From assembly GCA_041920505.1 (NCBI GenBank), contig JBHGXV010000021.1:1-64000 (forward strand): 64,000 nucleotides of DNA, in the 5' to 3' direction. The DNA comes from JBHGXV01 sp041920505 (GTDB lineage Bacteria; Bacillota; Bacilli; Brevibacillales; Brevibacillaceae). The notes under the pieces are model-generated. The model was not told the origin of the DNA, did no database searches, and saw nothing but the letters and a program-made list of their open reading frames with translations. This document shows positions 1 through 8,788 of this stretch, one piece after another (position 1 is the first letter of the stretch; each line of letters starts with the position of its first letter). A program made the position numbers and the translations under genes.

Positions 1-14
1 CTCACAAGTCCGAA

Positions 15-144
15 CGGACGGGGTTCGAAGGCCGACCGGAGCGAAGCGGAGGAAGGCCGCTCGGAATCCGACCGCAATGGAGCTGAGCGAAGCGAAGCAA
101 TAGGGATGGGAAGGATTCCGATTATCCCCCCGCCTCCACCATAC
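15..144. repeat. 130-bp repeat R1 (left copy of island-flanking direct repeat)
   Basis: This stretch is repeated at 5753-5883 with only a one-C length difference in a C-run. Inside it, arms TCGGAATCC (61-69) and GGATTCCGA (113-121) form an inverted repeat around a 43-nt loop, and GCGAAGC-type short units recur. It ends in a C-rich segment followed about 11 nt later by a rho-independent terminator. I see no convincing reading frame. It could be a structured RNA, a non-autonomous mobile repeat, or a recombination scar; the family is not recognised. Confidence 0.85.
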
Positions 145-155
145 GTATGCGAGAT

Positions 156-179
156 GTCACCTATTAAGGTGACTTTTTT
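156..179 (+). terminator. rho-independent terminator after R1
   Basis: A perfect GTCACC / GGTGAC stem with a TATTAA loop is followed by six T. It sits just downstream of repeat R1. Equivalent hairpins follow the two other copies of the repeat. Confidence 0.8.
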
Positions 180-190
180 GCGTTTTTAAG

Positions 191-286
191 GGAGTTTTGT
201 GCGGTTCGTGGAGGTATCAAAGCGTTGGTATGTCTGGGTTTGTTGGACGTGCTGGTTATGAATAGCGAGACAGTCTCTCATGATGT
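191..286. repeat. diverged ~95-bp repeat S1
   Basis: This segment aligns without large gaps to 15326-15422. Shared blocks include GGGAGTTT, GCGTTGG, GGACGTGCTGG, ATGAATAG and GAGAC. Both copies lie directly downstream of a hairpin-T terminator. Read in one frame both give similar peptides (REF..., ALxCLxLxDVLxMNxET), so this may be the decayed tail of a protein gene or a non-coding repeat. Confidence 0.55.
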
Positions 287-330
287 ATATTGACTACCGC
301 AACTGATATGAGAAACATAAGACGGTGAAC

Positions 331-432
331 TAAAAAGGCTCAATTTGTGTTGACCGACCAGCCCCTGAAGTGCTTGAACGAGACTTATCCGTGTATGAAC
401 AATTCCTCAACGAGGCGGTGAAACTCCAATGA
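331..432 (+). pseudogene. istA: IstA transposase C-terminal remnant
   Basis: The open frame ends in a TGA that overlaps the ATG of istB, the usual IS21 arrangement. The peptide, with RPAPEVLERDLSVYEQF, resembles the extreme C-terminus of IstA-type transposases. The DDE catalytic domain and DNA-binding part are absent; an in-frame TAA closes the frame upstream. The identification rests mainly on the overlap with istB. Confidence 0.6.
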
Positions 433-1210
433 TCGGGCTGCAAGAACGTCTTGAGGACGCGTTCCGCCAGTTCGGATGGACTCGCATTCCCGAGGTACTT
501 CACTGCCACGCCGAAGAAGCTTCCAAACACAATATATCGTATCTGGAATTTCTGGACAAGCTGTTACAAGAAGAACTTGCTGCGAAATGGGATCGGTATG
601 TCCGAACCCGGACACGCCTGGCCAATTTGCCCTTTCACAAGACCTTGGATCAGTTCGACTTTCGGTTTCAACCATCCATCGATGAACGGCGAATCCGGGA
701 TCTGGCGACCCTTCGGTTTATCGAGCACCAGGAGAATCTCATCTTCCTTGGTCCGCCTGGCGTGGGGAAACACATTTGGCCGTTGCACTGGCTTTAGAGG
801 CGATCAAGCAACGGTATACCGTGTACTTTACAACCGCCCATGATCTGGTCCAAACGCTTCAGCAGGCTGATCAGAACCATACGATCAAACAGAAAATTCG
901 AATGTACACCAAGCCACGTCTCTTGATCATCGATGAGATCGGCTATCGCAAGATGGACGAACCGGCAGCCCATTTCTTCTTCCAAATCATCTCCGAACGA
1001 TACGAGACCGGCTCCATCATCCTAACTTCTAACAAGTCGTATGGTTTGTGGAGAGAGATCTTCGGCGACTCTGTACTGGCTACAGCCATTCTGGATCGTT
1101 TACTGCATCATTCCACCACAATCAATATCAAGGGGGAAAGTTACCGCATCAAGGAAAAGAAAAAGGCGGGATTCTTCCGACCAGAAGGGCATGAAGACCC
1201 AAAGGAGTAG
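429..1210 (+). pseudogene. istB: IstB-like ATPase of IS21, frameshifted
   Basis: IstB is the AAA+ helper ATPase that regulates target choice and activates the IstA transposase. The first 114 codons give an IstB N-terminus reaching GPPGVGK of Walker A. The frame is then lost, and the remainder (HLAVALALEAI..., Walker B LLIIDEIGY, ILTSNKSY, LLHHSTTINIKGESYR) continues in another frame from about 772 to 1210. Restoring one A in an A-run (AAA to AAAA) at about 770 gives a normal ~260-residue protein. The lesion is either a real inactivation or a homopolymer sequencing error. Confidence 0.85.
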
Positions 1211-1303
1211 TTCATGTTTCCGCCCCCTAAGGGGCGTATAATAATTCTCTTACTGGGGACTTTTCGATTGATTTTTTTGAGGAGCTTTCTTTTGATCTTG
1301 ACA

Positions 1304-1966
1304 TTTTATTGCGATAAATGCAACTCGCGGATGGTCGGCCATTCCACATCGACAACGAGGAAATATGGCGGGCAAAAGTATTACATTTGCGGCGGCTACA
1401 TGCGTAAAGGGAAGGAATATTGCCCTTATGTTGGGTGGCGGAAAGAACACATTGAGAAAATCGTGGGGAACAAACTGCGTAGTGCGTTGTTGCGGCTCAC
1501 ATTCGATGACCAGCTTGAAGAAGAGATTCAAAAGTACCACACCGAGTCAAACAAGCACATCATGGCCGCATTGAATAGCTTGGAAGGGGAAATCGGTTTT
1601 CTCAAGAAGAGAATTGAGCAAATGCAACAGGAGATTCAATCGGGAGGCGGGAAAGCCTACTATACGGAAGTCATCGAGGAAATGAAAGCGGAGTTGAGAC
1701 AGAAAGAGGAAGAGTATTCGGAAATGAAGAAACAATACCAGGAGCCCACGATTCCGGAGACAGCTATTGATTCAATTAAGCACGATATCAGATGCCTACT
1801 TAATTTGCTCAATGAAGAGGTTCCGAATCCCTAATTGTTAAATTATTACATAAATCAATTCGTTTCTAGTGTGGTTGTTGATAGGGAATCAAAAATTGTG
1901 CACATCACTATGCAGTTGAAGTATGGTGAGCAGTTATTAGTCCAGAAAAATATCTTGGGTAATTGA
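1304..1966 (+). pseudogene. large serine recombinase, C-terminal remnant with internal stop
   Basis: The frame starts abruptly at the IS21 end. It encodes the zinc-ribbon of a phage/ICE-type large serine integrase (CDKC at about 1310, then single Cys in YYICGG and EYCPY), followed by a coiled coil of roughly 90 residues rich in E/K/Q. A TAA at 1832-1834 interrupts the frame. The same frame then continues with LLNYYINQFVSSVVVD and ends at TGA 1964-1966, matching the usual integrase C-terminal segment. The catalytic serine domain is missing. It is probably the fossil integrase of the element that brought this island. Confidence 0.75.
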
Positions 1967-2008
1967 ATGTGATAAAATAAAAGTCAAGCTGTTAAAGTAC
2001 TTATGTCG

Positions 2009-2026
2009 GGGGAGTGTTTGCTCCCC
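2009..2026. other. hairpin in the gap before the AAA gene
   Basis: A perfect GGGGAG / CTCCCC stem with a 6-nt loop lies in otherwise AT-rich DNA between the recombinase remnant and the AAA/protease operon. No T-run follows, so a terminator is unlikely. A regulatory or attachment-site role is possible but not shown. Nothing else was recognised in 1967-2134. Confidence 0.35.
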
Positions 2027-2134
2027 TGGCTGCCCAAGAACTAACCAATGATTAAGGTTTGATAGCTCGGGAATAATATTATGAACTAAAACATAAGTTG
2101 CCTGTCAAGCCGTGAGGAAGGAAGTGACAATGAC

Positions 2135-3112
2135 ATGGCACGTGCCGATCTGTTAATAAAGCTTGTGATGGCTGGGAGTGCAGGCGATTATAAGCTATTT
2201 CAAAGAACTGTTGAAGCGTTAATTGCTGAAGAGAGAAGTAAACAACACCATGTATTGGCAGATCGTTTGGCTGAAGGGCTACGTTCAGTGAATCAACAAA
2301 AAGAGGTTTCTGGGACTATGAATGACAATGTAAAGGGCTTATTTCATGAGATTATCCCCAAAAAACATTTAAGTGACCTTATATTGCCTGAGACCGTTAC
2401 AATTGCATGTGAAGAACTCATTGAAGAACAACATCGATACGAATTATTGCATTCATATAATTTAGAACCAAGGAACAGAATTTTATTGACTGGCCCGCCT
2501 GGAAATGGAAAAACCTCATTAGCCGAAGCAATCGCAACATCCTTAATGGTTCCAATGTATACTGTTCGATATGAAGGGATAATTGGGAGTTATTTAGGGG
2601 AAACGGCATCAAGATTAAAACGTCTATTTGATTTTATTCGTATGCAGAGATGTGTAATATTTTTTGATGAATTTGATGCGATTGGAAAGGAAAGGGGAGA
2701 TCAGCACGAAACTGGTGAGATCAAAAGGGTTGTTAGTTCTCTTCTGCTACAAATTGATAATCTTCCAAGTTATGTTGTAATTGTAACAGCAACAAACCAT
2801 CCTGAATTGTTGGATAGAGCAGTTTGGCGTCGTTTTCAACTAAGATTATCATTGCCTAAGCCAACTCGAAGACAAATAGAACAATGGTTTATTCGCTTTC
2901 AAAATAAATTTGATCACCCATTAGGTTATTCTCCAAGAACACTTAGTGACAAATTGCTTGGATTAAGTTTCGCTGAAATTGAAGAATTTGGTCTTGATAT
3001 ACTAAGGCGTTATGTTTTGACGTTGCCAAATTCCGATCTTAAAACGATTGTTCAACAACGACTTAAACAATGGGGATCAAGGTATGGAATTACATCGGAG
3101 GAATCGGAGTGA
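2135..3112 (+). CDS. ietA: AAA+ ATPase, IetA-like partner of subtilisin-like protease
   Basis: This 325-residue protein has an N-terminal helical region of about 100 residues and a single AAA domain. Walker A is GPPGNGKT at residues 120-127, Walker B ends in D178-E179 (VIFFDEFD), and sensor/arginine features appear in TATNHPE and DRAVWRRF. AAGGAAGGAAG upstream is the ribosome binding site. The stop lies six bases before the start of the S8 protease, indicating one operon. An AAA ATPase of this size next to a long subtilase matches IetA of the IetAS plasmid-exclusion toxin-antitoxin pair, also listed as an antiphage candidate. Base composition is clearly more AT-rich than the downstream core genes, suggesting transfer. 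Role assignment is by architecture, not alignment. Confidence 0.75.
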   Translation: MARADLLIKLVMAGSAGDYKLFQRTVEALIAEERSKQHHVLADRLAEGLRSVNQQKEVSGTMNDNVKGLFHEIIPKKHLSDLILPETVTIACEELIEEQHRYELLHSYNLEPRNRILLTGPPGNGKTSLAEAIATSLMVPMYTVRYEGIIGSYLGETASRLKRLFDFIRMQRCVIFFDEFDAIGKERGDQHETGEIKRVVSSLLLQIDNLPSYVVIVTATNHPELLDRAVWRRFQLRLSLPKPTRRQIEQWFIRFQNKFDHPLGYSPRTLSDKLLGLSFAEIEEFGLDILRRYVLTLPNSDLKTIVQQRLKQWGSRYGITSEESE

Positions 3113-3118
3113 AAGTAA

Positions 3119-5695
3119 ATGGAGAAAAAACATTTACTCATATTTCCAAGAGCTGCAATTTTACAAAAAGATAATAGGCGTCCATCATTTCAATCTTTAC
3201 ACCTTCCAACAAAACAAAAACAGGCTCAAAGGCTTGATCCGATTTTTCAAAGACTTGAGCAAGCTTTTGAACAACAAAGGGTTTCACTGCAGGAAAGTGC
3301 TGTTGGGCTCATACCCGAACAAGCACTAGTTTTTGAGACAGTGAGCACAGTTGATAATTTTATTAATGCCGTAAAAAGAATAGAAGGGTTTGATTGGCTT
3401 GTAGAATGGGAAAGAGAAATAGCCCCTGACGAGGATTTTTTTTCAGTTAAAAACGGTGAACGACAAGAAAAAACTATTAGTGGACGTCTGTTCTTGATTA
3501 TGTCGGATCAACAGGCCATGAGAGAGTTAATATCCTTATGGAACATGTATAAACAGGGAGATCAATTTCCAAGAGGGAAAGGGAAGTGGAAGGATCTTTT
3601 CCAACACTTAAAAGATGTACGACGTTGGAATATAAGTGATCGGTTTTATGGAACTGGTTTTTTAGAGGAATGGAATGAGAGAGTTTCGGCTGGCCAAGAA
3701 ACTATAAAGTTTGAGATTGAACTCTGGTTCCGTTCTCAAGAAGACAAGAGGAATAACGCTTCTAAAAACATCAGGCAACTTATAGAGGAAGCCCAAGGTA
3801 AAGTAATATCAGAATCCATTATATCTGACATAGCATATCATGGCATGCTGGCCGAAGCCCCGATAGAAGTCTTTAGGGATCTGAGTGAATCTACCAATAT
3901 AAAATTTATTCGCTCGGAGTATATTATGTTTTTTAGACCGGTAGGCCAAGCTATGGTAGTAATTCCTGAAGATGTTGACTCTATTAAAAATGAATCATTG
4001 CCTGAGAGGCCGGCTCCAATAAATACTGATCCAGTGGTGGCGTTATTAGATGGAATGCCTTTAGAAAACCATAATTTACTTAAAAACAGGCTTATAATTG
4101 ACGATCCCGATAATTTTTCAAGTCAATATCGTCCACATGAACGGGTTCATGGAACGGCAATGGCATCACTAATAATACATGGGGAACTAGACGAACAAAA
4201 TACTCCCCTTACTCGTCCGATATATGTTCGTCCAATATTAATGCCAGACTATCATGATTGGCGGGAAAGAAGGGTTGAATGTATTCCAACAGATGCATTA
4301 CCAGTCGATTTAGTACATAGAGCAGTGAAAAGAATATTTGAGGGCGAAGGAGATGAACCCCCAGTTGCTCCAACCGTCCGAGTTATTAATTTGTCGATTG
4401 GGGATGAAGCTAGACCTTTTGATTTTACTCTAAGTCCCTGGGCTAGGTTATTAGATTGGCTTTCCTACAAATATAATGTACTGTTCATTGTGAGCTCAGG
4501 TAACTTTAGAGAAAGTATTACGCTTGACCTTACTAGAGAGCAACTTAGAAGTCTTTCTGATCAAGAACTGTCTGAGCAAGTGTTAAAATATATTTATAGT
4601 AACGCTCAACATCGAAGAATATTGACTCCTTCTGAATCGATTAATGCTCTAACTATCGGAGCCTTGCATTCAGATTCCTCACAGCCCTCTTATTTAGGAA
4701 ATCGAAAGGATATCATGAATATTGAACCCATGTTGAGTCCGATTAGCCGAATTGGACTTGGATATCGTCGTTCAGTAAAACCTGATATTGTGTTTAATGG
4801 GGGAAGACAACTCTTTGAGGAGGATTATTCGGGAAATAGCCATTTTAAGGTTAACTCCTCAATTTTGCCCCCGGGTCAGAAAGTTGCATTTCCTCGTGAG
4901 CAAGGAGAATTATCGGGGACTGCTTATTTGCGTGGGACTAGCAATTCCGCCGCTTTAGCAACACGTTTAGGATCTCAGATATATGATATGTTAAATGAAT
5001 TAAAACAAATTCAAGCTGGCGGAGAATTGATAGATGATAAATTAATGCCGGTGTTAATTAAAACACTCCTAGTACATGGAGCTAGTTGGGGAAGCATGTT
5101 CTCTACTTTAGAAAGGGTATTATGCTCCGAAAGAAGCAGACTCAAGGATAGAGTCATACCTAGATTAATTGGCTATGGTGTAGTTGACCCTGGTAGAGTT
5201 TTAGAGTGTACTACACAAAGAGTTACCCTCATTGGGGGGAGCCGGATTACAAAAGATCAAGCTCATGAATATACAATGCCATTACCTCCATCTCTCGTTA
5301 GTAAGAAAATTTGGAGGAGATTAACGATTACTTTAGCTTGGTTTACACCAGTCAACTCCAATAGTCAAAAGTATAGAAAAGCACATTTATGGTTTAACCC
5401 CCCGAGAGAAATATTGGATGTCAATAGGGTAGAAGTCGATTGGCAAACCGTTCAAAGGGGGACTGTACAGCATGAGATACTTGAGGGAGATAACGCATCA
5501 CCGTTTGTTGATGGTGATGTAATTAAAGTTAAAGTAAATTGCCGAGAAGATGCTGGGGGCTTAAAAACTGAGGCTCCTTACGGTTTAGCTGTTTCGTTGG
5601 AAGTGGCTGAAGGGATTGATTTACCTATTTATGATGAAGTTCGAGATAGAATTCGCCCAATGATTCCAATTCAACCAGGAATCCAAGAAATATAA
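3119..5695 (+). CDS. ietS: subtilisin-like S8 serine protease, IetS-like
   Basis: This 858-residue protein has an N-terminal region of about 300 residues without a recognised domain, then a peptidase S8 domain. The catalytic triad is visible as D311 (VALLDGM), H344 (RVHGTAMASL) and S608 (GTSNSAA), with oxyanion Asn462 (VSSGNF). About 200 residues follow the domain. There is no signal peptide or membrane segment, so it should act in the cytoplasm, unlike ordinary secreted subtilases. GAGGAATCGGAG precedes the ATG. Paired with the upstream AAA ATPase it matches IetS, the protease component thought to be restrained by IetA. The gene is intact and AT-rich. The trigger and substrate are unknown. 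Confidence 0.78.
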   Translation: MEKKHLLIFPRAAILQKDNRRPSFQSLHLPTKQKQAQRLDPIFQRLEQAFEQQRVSLQESAVGLIPEQALVFETVSTVDNFINAVKRIEGFDWLVEWEREIAPDEDFFSVKNGERQEKTISGRLFLIMSDQQAMRELISLWNMYKQGDQFPRGKGKWKDLFQHLKDVRRWNISDRFYGTGFLEEWNERVSAGQETIKFEIELWFRSQEDKRNNASKNIRQLIEEAQGKVISESIISDIAYHGMLAEAPIEVFRDLSESTNIKFIRSEYIMFFRPVGQAMVVIPEDVDSIKNESLPERPAPINTDPVVALLDGMPLENHNLLKNRLIIDDPDNFSSQYRPHERVHGTAMASLIIHGELDEQNTPLTRPIYVRPILMPDYHDWRERRVECIPTDALPVDLVHRAVKRIFEGEGDEPPVAPTVRVINLSIGDEARPFDFTLSPWARLLDWLSYKYNVLFIVSSGNFRESITLDLTREQLRSLSDQELSEQVLKYIYSNAQHRRILTPSESINALTIGALHSDSSQPSYLGNRKDIMNIEPMLSPISRIGLGYRRSVKPDIVFNGGRQLFEEDYSGNSHFKVNSSILPPGQKVAFPREQGELSGTAYLRGTSNSAALATRLGSQIYDMLNELKQIQAGGELIDDKLMPVLIKTLLVHGASWGSMFSTLERVLCSERSRLKDRVIPRLIGYGVVDPGRVLECTTQRVTLIGGSRITKDQAHEYTMPLPPSLVSKKIWRRLTITLAWFTPVNSNSQKYRKAHLWFNPPREILDVNRVEVDWQTVQRGTVQHEILEGDNASPFVDGDVIKVKVNCREDAGGLKTEAPYGLAVSLEVAEGIDLPIYDEVRDRIRPMIPIQPGIQEI

Positions 5696-5752
5696 CTTGG
5701 ACAAGAATTCTTCTATGTGTGATGTCGGAGATGCTTATATGGTCGCCGTTTT

Positions 5753-5883
5753 CGGACGGGGTTCGAAGGCCGACCGGAGCGAAGCGGAGGAAGGCCGCTC
5801 GGAATCCGACCGCAATGGAGCTGAGCGAAGCGAAGCAATAGGGATGGGAAGGATTCCGATTATCCCCCCCGCCTCCACCATAC
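5753..5883. repeat. 131-bp repeat R2 (right copy of island-flanking direct repeat)
   Basis: This is the second copy of the 15-144 repeat, in the same orientation and identical except for one extra C in the C-run. The inverted arms are at 5799-5807 and 5851-5859. It begins 58 nt after the protease stop. Together R1 and R2 delimit a 5.74-kb unit that homologous recombination could delete. Confidence 0.85.
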
Positions 5884-5897
5884 ATAACGGTTGGGAA

Positions 5898-5920
5898 GTC
5901 ATCCGTCGGGATGGCTTTTT
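5898..5920 (+). terminator. rho-independent terminator after R2
   Basis: A stem of GTCATCC with GGATGGC (one G-U pair) and a GTCG loop is followed by five T. It occupies the same position relative to R2 as the 156-179 hairpin does to R1, although the flanking sequence differs. Confidence 0.75.
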
Positions 5921-6005
5921 GTGTTTTTGGGTACGATACGTTTTCGCCACACGCAAGGGTGCAGATCTGTGAGACGAGAGAAAACAGTTTCAAACCTTTA
6001 AATTA

Positions 6006-6034
6006 TTGATATTGATAATCGTTATCAGTATAAT
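6006..6034 (+). promoter_or_regulatory. sigma-A promoter with Fur box in the spacer
   Basis: A -35 TTGATA (6006-6011) and a -10 TATAAT (6029-6034) are separated by 17 nt. The spacer contains TGATAATCGTTATCA (6013-6027), one mismatch from the 7-1-7 Fur consensus. Fur-Fe(II) bound here would block RNA polymerase. This predicts iron repression of the siderophore genes downstream. Confidence 0.85.
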
Positions 6035-6087
6035 ATCATTACCCAAAAAAAGTAAGCGAACATGAAATCTGCGGGAGGGGAAAGGAG

Positions 6088-7971
6088 TTGTCATTTCAAG
6101 ATCAGCTATTGCTGTGGAATCATGCGTCTCTTAAGGTTTTGGACGTACGCCATGTCACCTTGCATCCGGGCGATAGCTTGTGCGCTTACCAGCTTCCAGC
6201 CAGCGTTTTTCTGCTCACCACAAGGGGTGTGGGACAGGTGTTGCTTGATGGAATTGCCTATGCGGCAGACAAAAGCCTTGTCTGTCATGCTGGTAAAGGT
6301 GCGATTCTTGAGATTGGCGAGGTAGAGGAGGCGCTGGAATATTACATGGTGTTCTATAAGGCGGTACTGACGATGCCATGCCGCAGGGAGTTGCTGCGCA
6401 TGTACCAAACAAGCAATCCCTTCCGCGCACAATACGCTTTTGCGCCACCGTGTCCGCTCCCCCTTTTTTCAAAAGTAGAGCAGATGCACCGGCAATGGCA
6501 GCAATCCGGCGCGCTGGAAAAATTCCATGTCAAAGCCTTGTTCCATCTCTTCGCATATGACCTCCTGCAACAGTCCCAGACGCTGGGCGGCGGGACTGCC
6601 CAACCGCAGCTAATCACCCAAGCGATTCGCTACCTAGAGGAGCGTTACGCCGAGCCCATTACACTGAACTCTTTGGCAGCAGCGCTACATTGCAGCGCTC
6701 GCCAATTGCAAAGGCTATTCAAAGCGAGGCTGAATGTTGGACCGATGGAGTATTTGATCCAAGTGCGACTCCAACAAGCCAAGGCGTTGCTCAAGCATAC
6801 GAATGCAACATTGACCCAGATTGCCGAAGCAGTTGGCTATATGGACAGCTACTATTTCAGCCGGATGTTTAAAAAATATACGGGAATGTCGCCCCGCCAA
6901 TATAAAGAGCAGGCTGGGGATAGGGAGCACCGTCGCCAAATTCCATTACACCAGTCGCGATCCTCTATTGTTCCTGAAAGCGCGCAACTGTATAGTGGTA
7001 CTGCTGGTGATGATAATAATTCTCATCGGGATGGAGAGGTCATACATAAGCATACACGCTCAAAGGCCAAGGTGCAGCCAACAGTCAGCAGCGGCGAAGC
7101 GAGAACTACCGATCTTACAGGGAGTACGGCAACAGCAAGTATGCGGCGAATCATCAAGCACCAGAAGGGTGAATGGGTGCTGGAACAGAAGCCGGAGAAA
7201 ATTGTCGTACTGGACTACCAATATATTGATCAGTTGCTGAAACTGGACGTTCAGCCGATTGGCAGCGTAATCCCAACGATTGAGTCCCCGGCGTACCCCG
7301 ACTATATGACAGGCAAGCTGACTGATATCAAGGTGCTCGGGACGAAGGAAGAGCCTGATCTGGAGGCGATTGTTCAGGTTGCACCGGATTTGATCATTTG
7401 TACTGCGTTTCAGGAGCACCTTTTTGAAGAACTGGTCAAAATCGCGCCGACACTCATGTTTGACCGAAATGAAGATTGGCGTACTACCCTTCTTGCGTTC
7501 GGGAGCATTGTCGGCAAAGAGCAAATGGCGCAGAACGTGCTGGACAGATACCAGACAAGGATAGCTGATCTGAAAGCTGCCCTGACCGTCAAGCTGGTCG
7601 GACAGACAGTCGCCTTGATTCGGCCGCGCGACCGGATGATTCGGCTGCAAACGACGAAACATCGCACGGCAAGGATTTTGTACGGCGATCTGGGGATGTC
7701 GCCTCCCCCAATGGCCATGGACAGCACAAAAACCAGCTCCTCCATCTCGCTGGAAGCAATGCCGGCATTAAACGCGGATCACCTGATTGTGCTGCAGGAC
7801 GATTCCAATACGGAGTTGGTGGAGGAGTATCAACAGACAGCGATCTGGAAAAACATTCCTGCCGTACAGGCAAATCAAGTCTACACGGTTAACACGACGA
7901 AGTGGGTAGGTTACTATGGCCCGATCGCAATCAATCAGATCGTGGATGAAGTTGCCGAAGCACTGCTGTAG
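6088..7971 (+). CDS. btr: Btr-like AraC regulator fused to siderophore-binding domain
   Basis: This 627-residue protein has an N-terminal cupin-like sensor region, an AraC-type double helix-turn-helix at about residues 176-276 (ending FSRMFKKYTGMSPRQYKE), and a C-terminal periplasmic-binding-protein fold from about residue 365 (EKIVVLDYQYID, GTKEEPDLEAIVQVAPDLII). This is the layout of B. subtilis Btr, which binds bacillibactin in the cytoplasm and activates uptake genes. The TTG start is preceded by GGGAGGGG at a suitable distance. It heads the Fur-controlled operon and probably activates it. The ligand cannot be told from sequence. Confidence 0.85.
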   Translation: MSFQDQLLLWNHASLKVLDVRHVTLHPGDSLCAYQLPASVFLLTTRGVGQVLLDGIAYAADKSLVCHAGKGAILEIGEVEEALEYYMVFYKAVLTMPCRRELLRMYQTSNPFRAQYAFAPPCPLPLFSKVEQMHRQWQQSGALEKFHVKALFHLFAYDLLQQSQTLGGGTAQPQLITQAIRYLEERYAEPITLNSLAAALHCSARQLQRLFKARLNVGPMEYLIQVRLQQAKALLKHTNATLTQIAEAVGYMDSYYFSRMFKKYTGMSPRQYKEQAGDREHRRQIPLHQSRSSIVPESAQLYSGTAGDDNNSHRDGEVIHKHTRSKAKVQPTVSSGEARTTDLTGSTATASMRRIIKHQKGEWVLEQKPEKIVVLDYQYIDQLLKLDVQPIGSVIPTIESPAYPDYMTGKLTDIKVLGTKEEPDLEAIVQVAPDLIICTAFQEHLFEELVKIAPTLMFDRNEDWRTTLLAFGSIVGKEQMAQNVLDRYQTRIADLKAALTVKLVGQTVALIRPRDRMIRLQTTKHRTARILYGDLGMSPPPMAMDSTKTSSSISLEAMPALNADHLIVLQDDSNTELVEEYQQTAIWKNIPAVQANQVYTVNTTKWVGYYGPIAINQIVDEVAEALL

Positions 7972-8020
7972 ACAAGATGGCGGGGGCGAAACGCAAAATG
8001 AGAGCAAAGGAGAGCCATAC

Positions 8021-8788
8021 ATGAAAATGTTGTCCCGGCTTGAACCGGAAGAATGGGACTATCTAACGAAAAATTTCGGGATTGCTGCGTGCCCCACGCC
8101 CAATCGGACGGGGTTCGTTCCTTCAAAAGACTTGCTCGATGAGGATAAGTGCACGGCATATCTGGATCGGTTGACCGAGATTCTCCGATCCCCGTCCAGA
8201 ATGACTACCGCATCGCTGTTCGCAAAGCGGTATGCGTATTTAACGGTTACCCCCAGTTTGTATGCCATGACGGTCTACAACAAAGGGCTGGATGTTTCCA
8301 GCGAACATGTTTTTCTGGAAGCGCCCGAGGATCACAGCAGGCCTTGGACAGATATGTATCTCCATCATATAGAGGTAACCGAACCAGTCGGTGGAAAGCG
8401 GGACGAATGGCGAGAGGCAATCGTGAGAAGTTTGTTTGCCGAAAATATCACCAGGCTGTGGCATACCATCTCCAAAGTGGCTGGAGTGCCAATGCCGATC
8501 CTCTGGGAGAATACGGCTGTTCGCGTCTTCTCGCTATATGAGAAGCGAATGGAAGCTGGCGCGGGTAGGGAGGAACGATTACGTACCGAGGACGATTTTG
8601 CTTATCTGGTTCAGAAAGCGCCGGGTGCATTATTTGGAGAAATGCAAAATCCCTTCGCCGCATTTTACAATGACGCACCGGCTGTTTCTTCTACAACTCC
8701 GTCTGTTCGGATGCGTAAAACGTGCTGCTTTTATTATCAGATTTCGACCAATGGAGAACATTGCGCAGTCTGCCCGAAAGCGAAATGA
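8021..8788 (+). CDS. FhuF-like siderophore-iron reductase
   Basis: This 255-residue protein ends in a cysteine signature, RKTCCFYY followed by CAVCPKAK, the CC-x(n)-C-x2-C arrangement that binds the [2Fe-2S] cluster of FhuF-type ferric-siderophore reductases. Such enzymes release iron in the cytoplasm by reducing Fe(III)-siderophore. The ATG at 8021 has AAAGGAG upstream, and the stop overlaps the next gene start (ATGA). It is the second gene of the Fur-regulated operon. The N-terminal two thirds are only loosely conserved in this family, so the call depends on the cysteines and context. Confidence 0.75.
   Translation: MKMLSRLEPEEWDYLTKNFGIAACPTPNRTGFVPSKDLLDEDKCTAYLDRLTEILRSPSRMTTASLFAKRYAYLTVTPSLYAMTVYNKGLDVSSEHVFLEAPEDHSRPWTDMYLHHIEVTEPVGGKRDEWREAIVRSLFAENITRLWHTISKVAGVPMPILWENTAVRVFSLYEKRMEAGAGREERLRTEDDFAYLVQKAPGALFGEMQNPFAAFYNDAPAVSSTTPSVRMRKTCCFYYQISTNGEHCAVCPKAK

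Larger units (their letters stand above)
331..1303 (+). mobile_element. IS21-family element remnant
   Basis: The segment holds the last ~33 codons of IstA, a frameshifted istB, and a terminal region with the GGGGACTTTT-type motif typical of IS21-family right ends, stopping near TTGACA at 1303. The left end and most of istA are missing, so the element cannot transpose by itself. The right end abuts the recombinase remnant, which suggests that the IS inserted into, or deleted into, that gene. The exact end is inferred from the point where recombinase coding begins. Confidence 0.75.

Noticed and set aside
15..40. tRNA-like GGGTTCGAA in the repeat
   Set aside because: No cloverleaf can be drawn around it and there is no CCA end or anticodon arm.
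1214..1303. Start of the recombinase remnant at 1214
   Set aside because: This part is IS21 right-end sequence read by chance in the same frame; recombinase-like coding begins at about 1304.
5697..5972. 91-residue frame spanning R2
   Set aside because: It reads through the repeat and its terminator, has low-complexity RSEA-type sequence and no good ribosome binding site; similar frames arise from each repeat copy.
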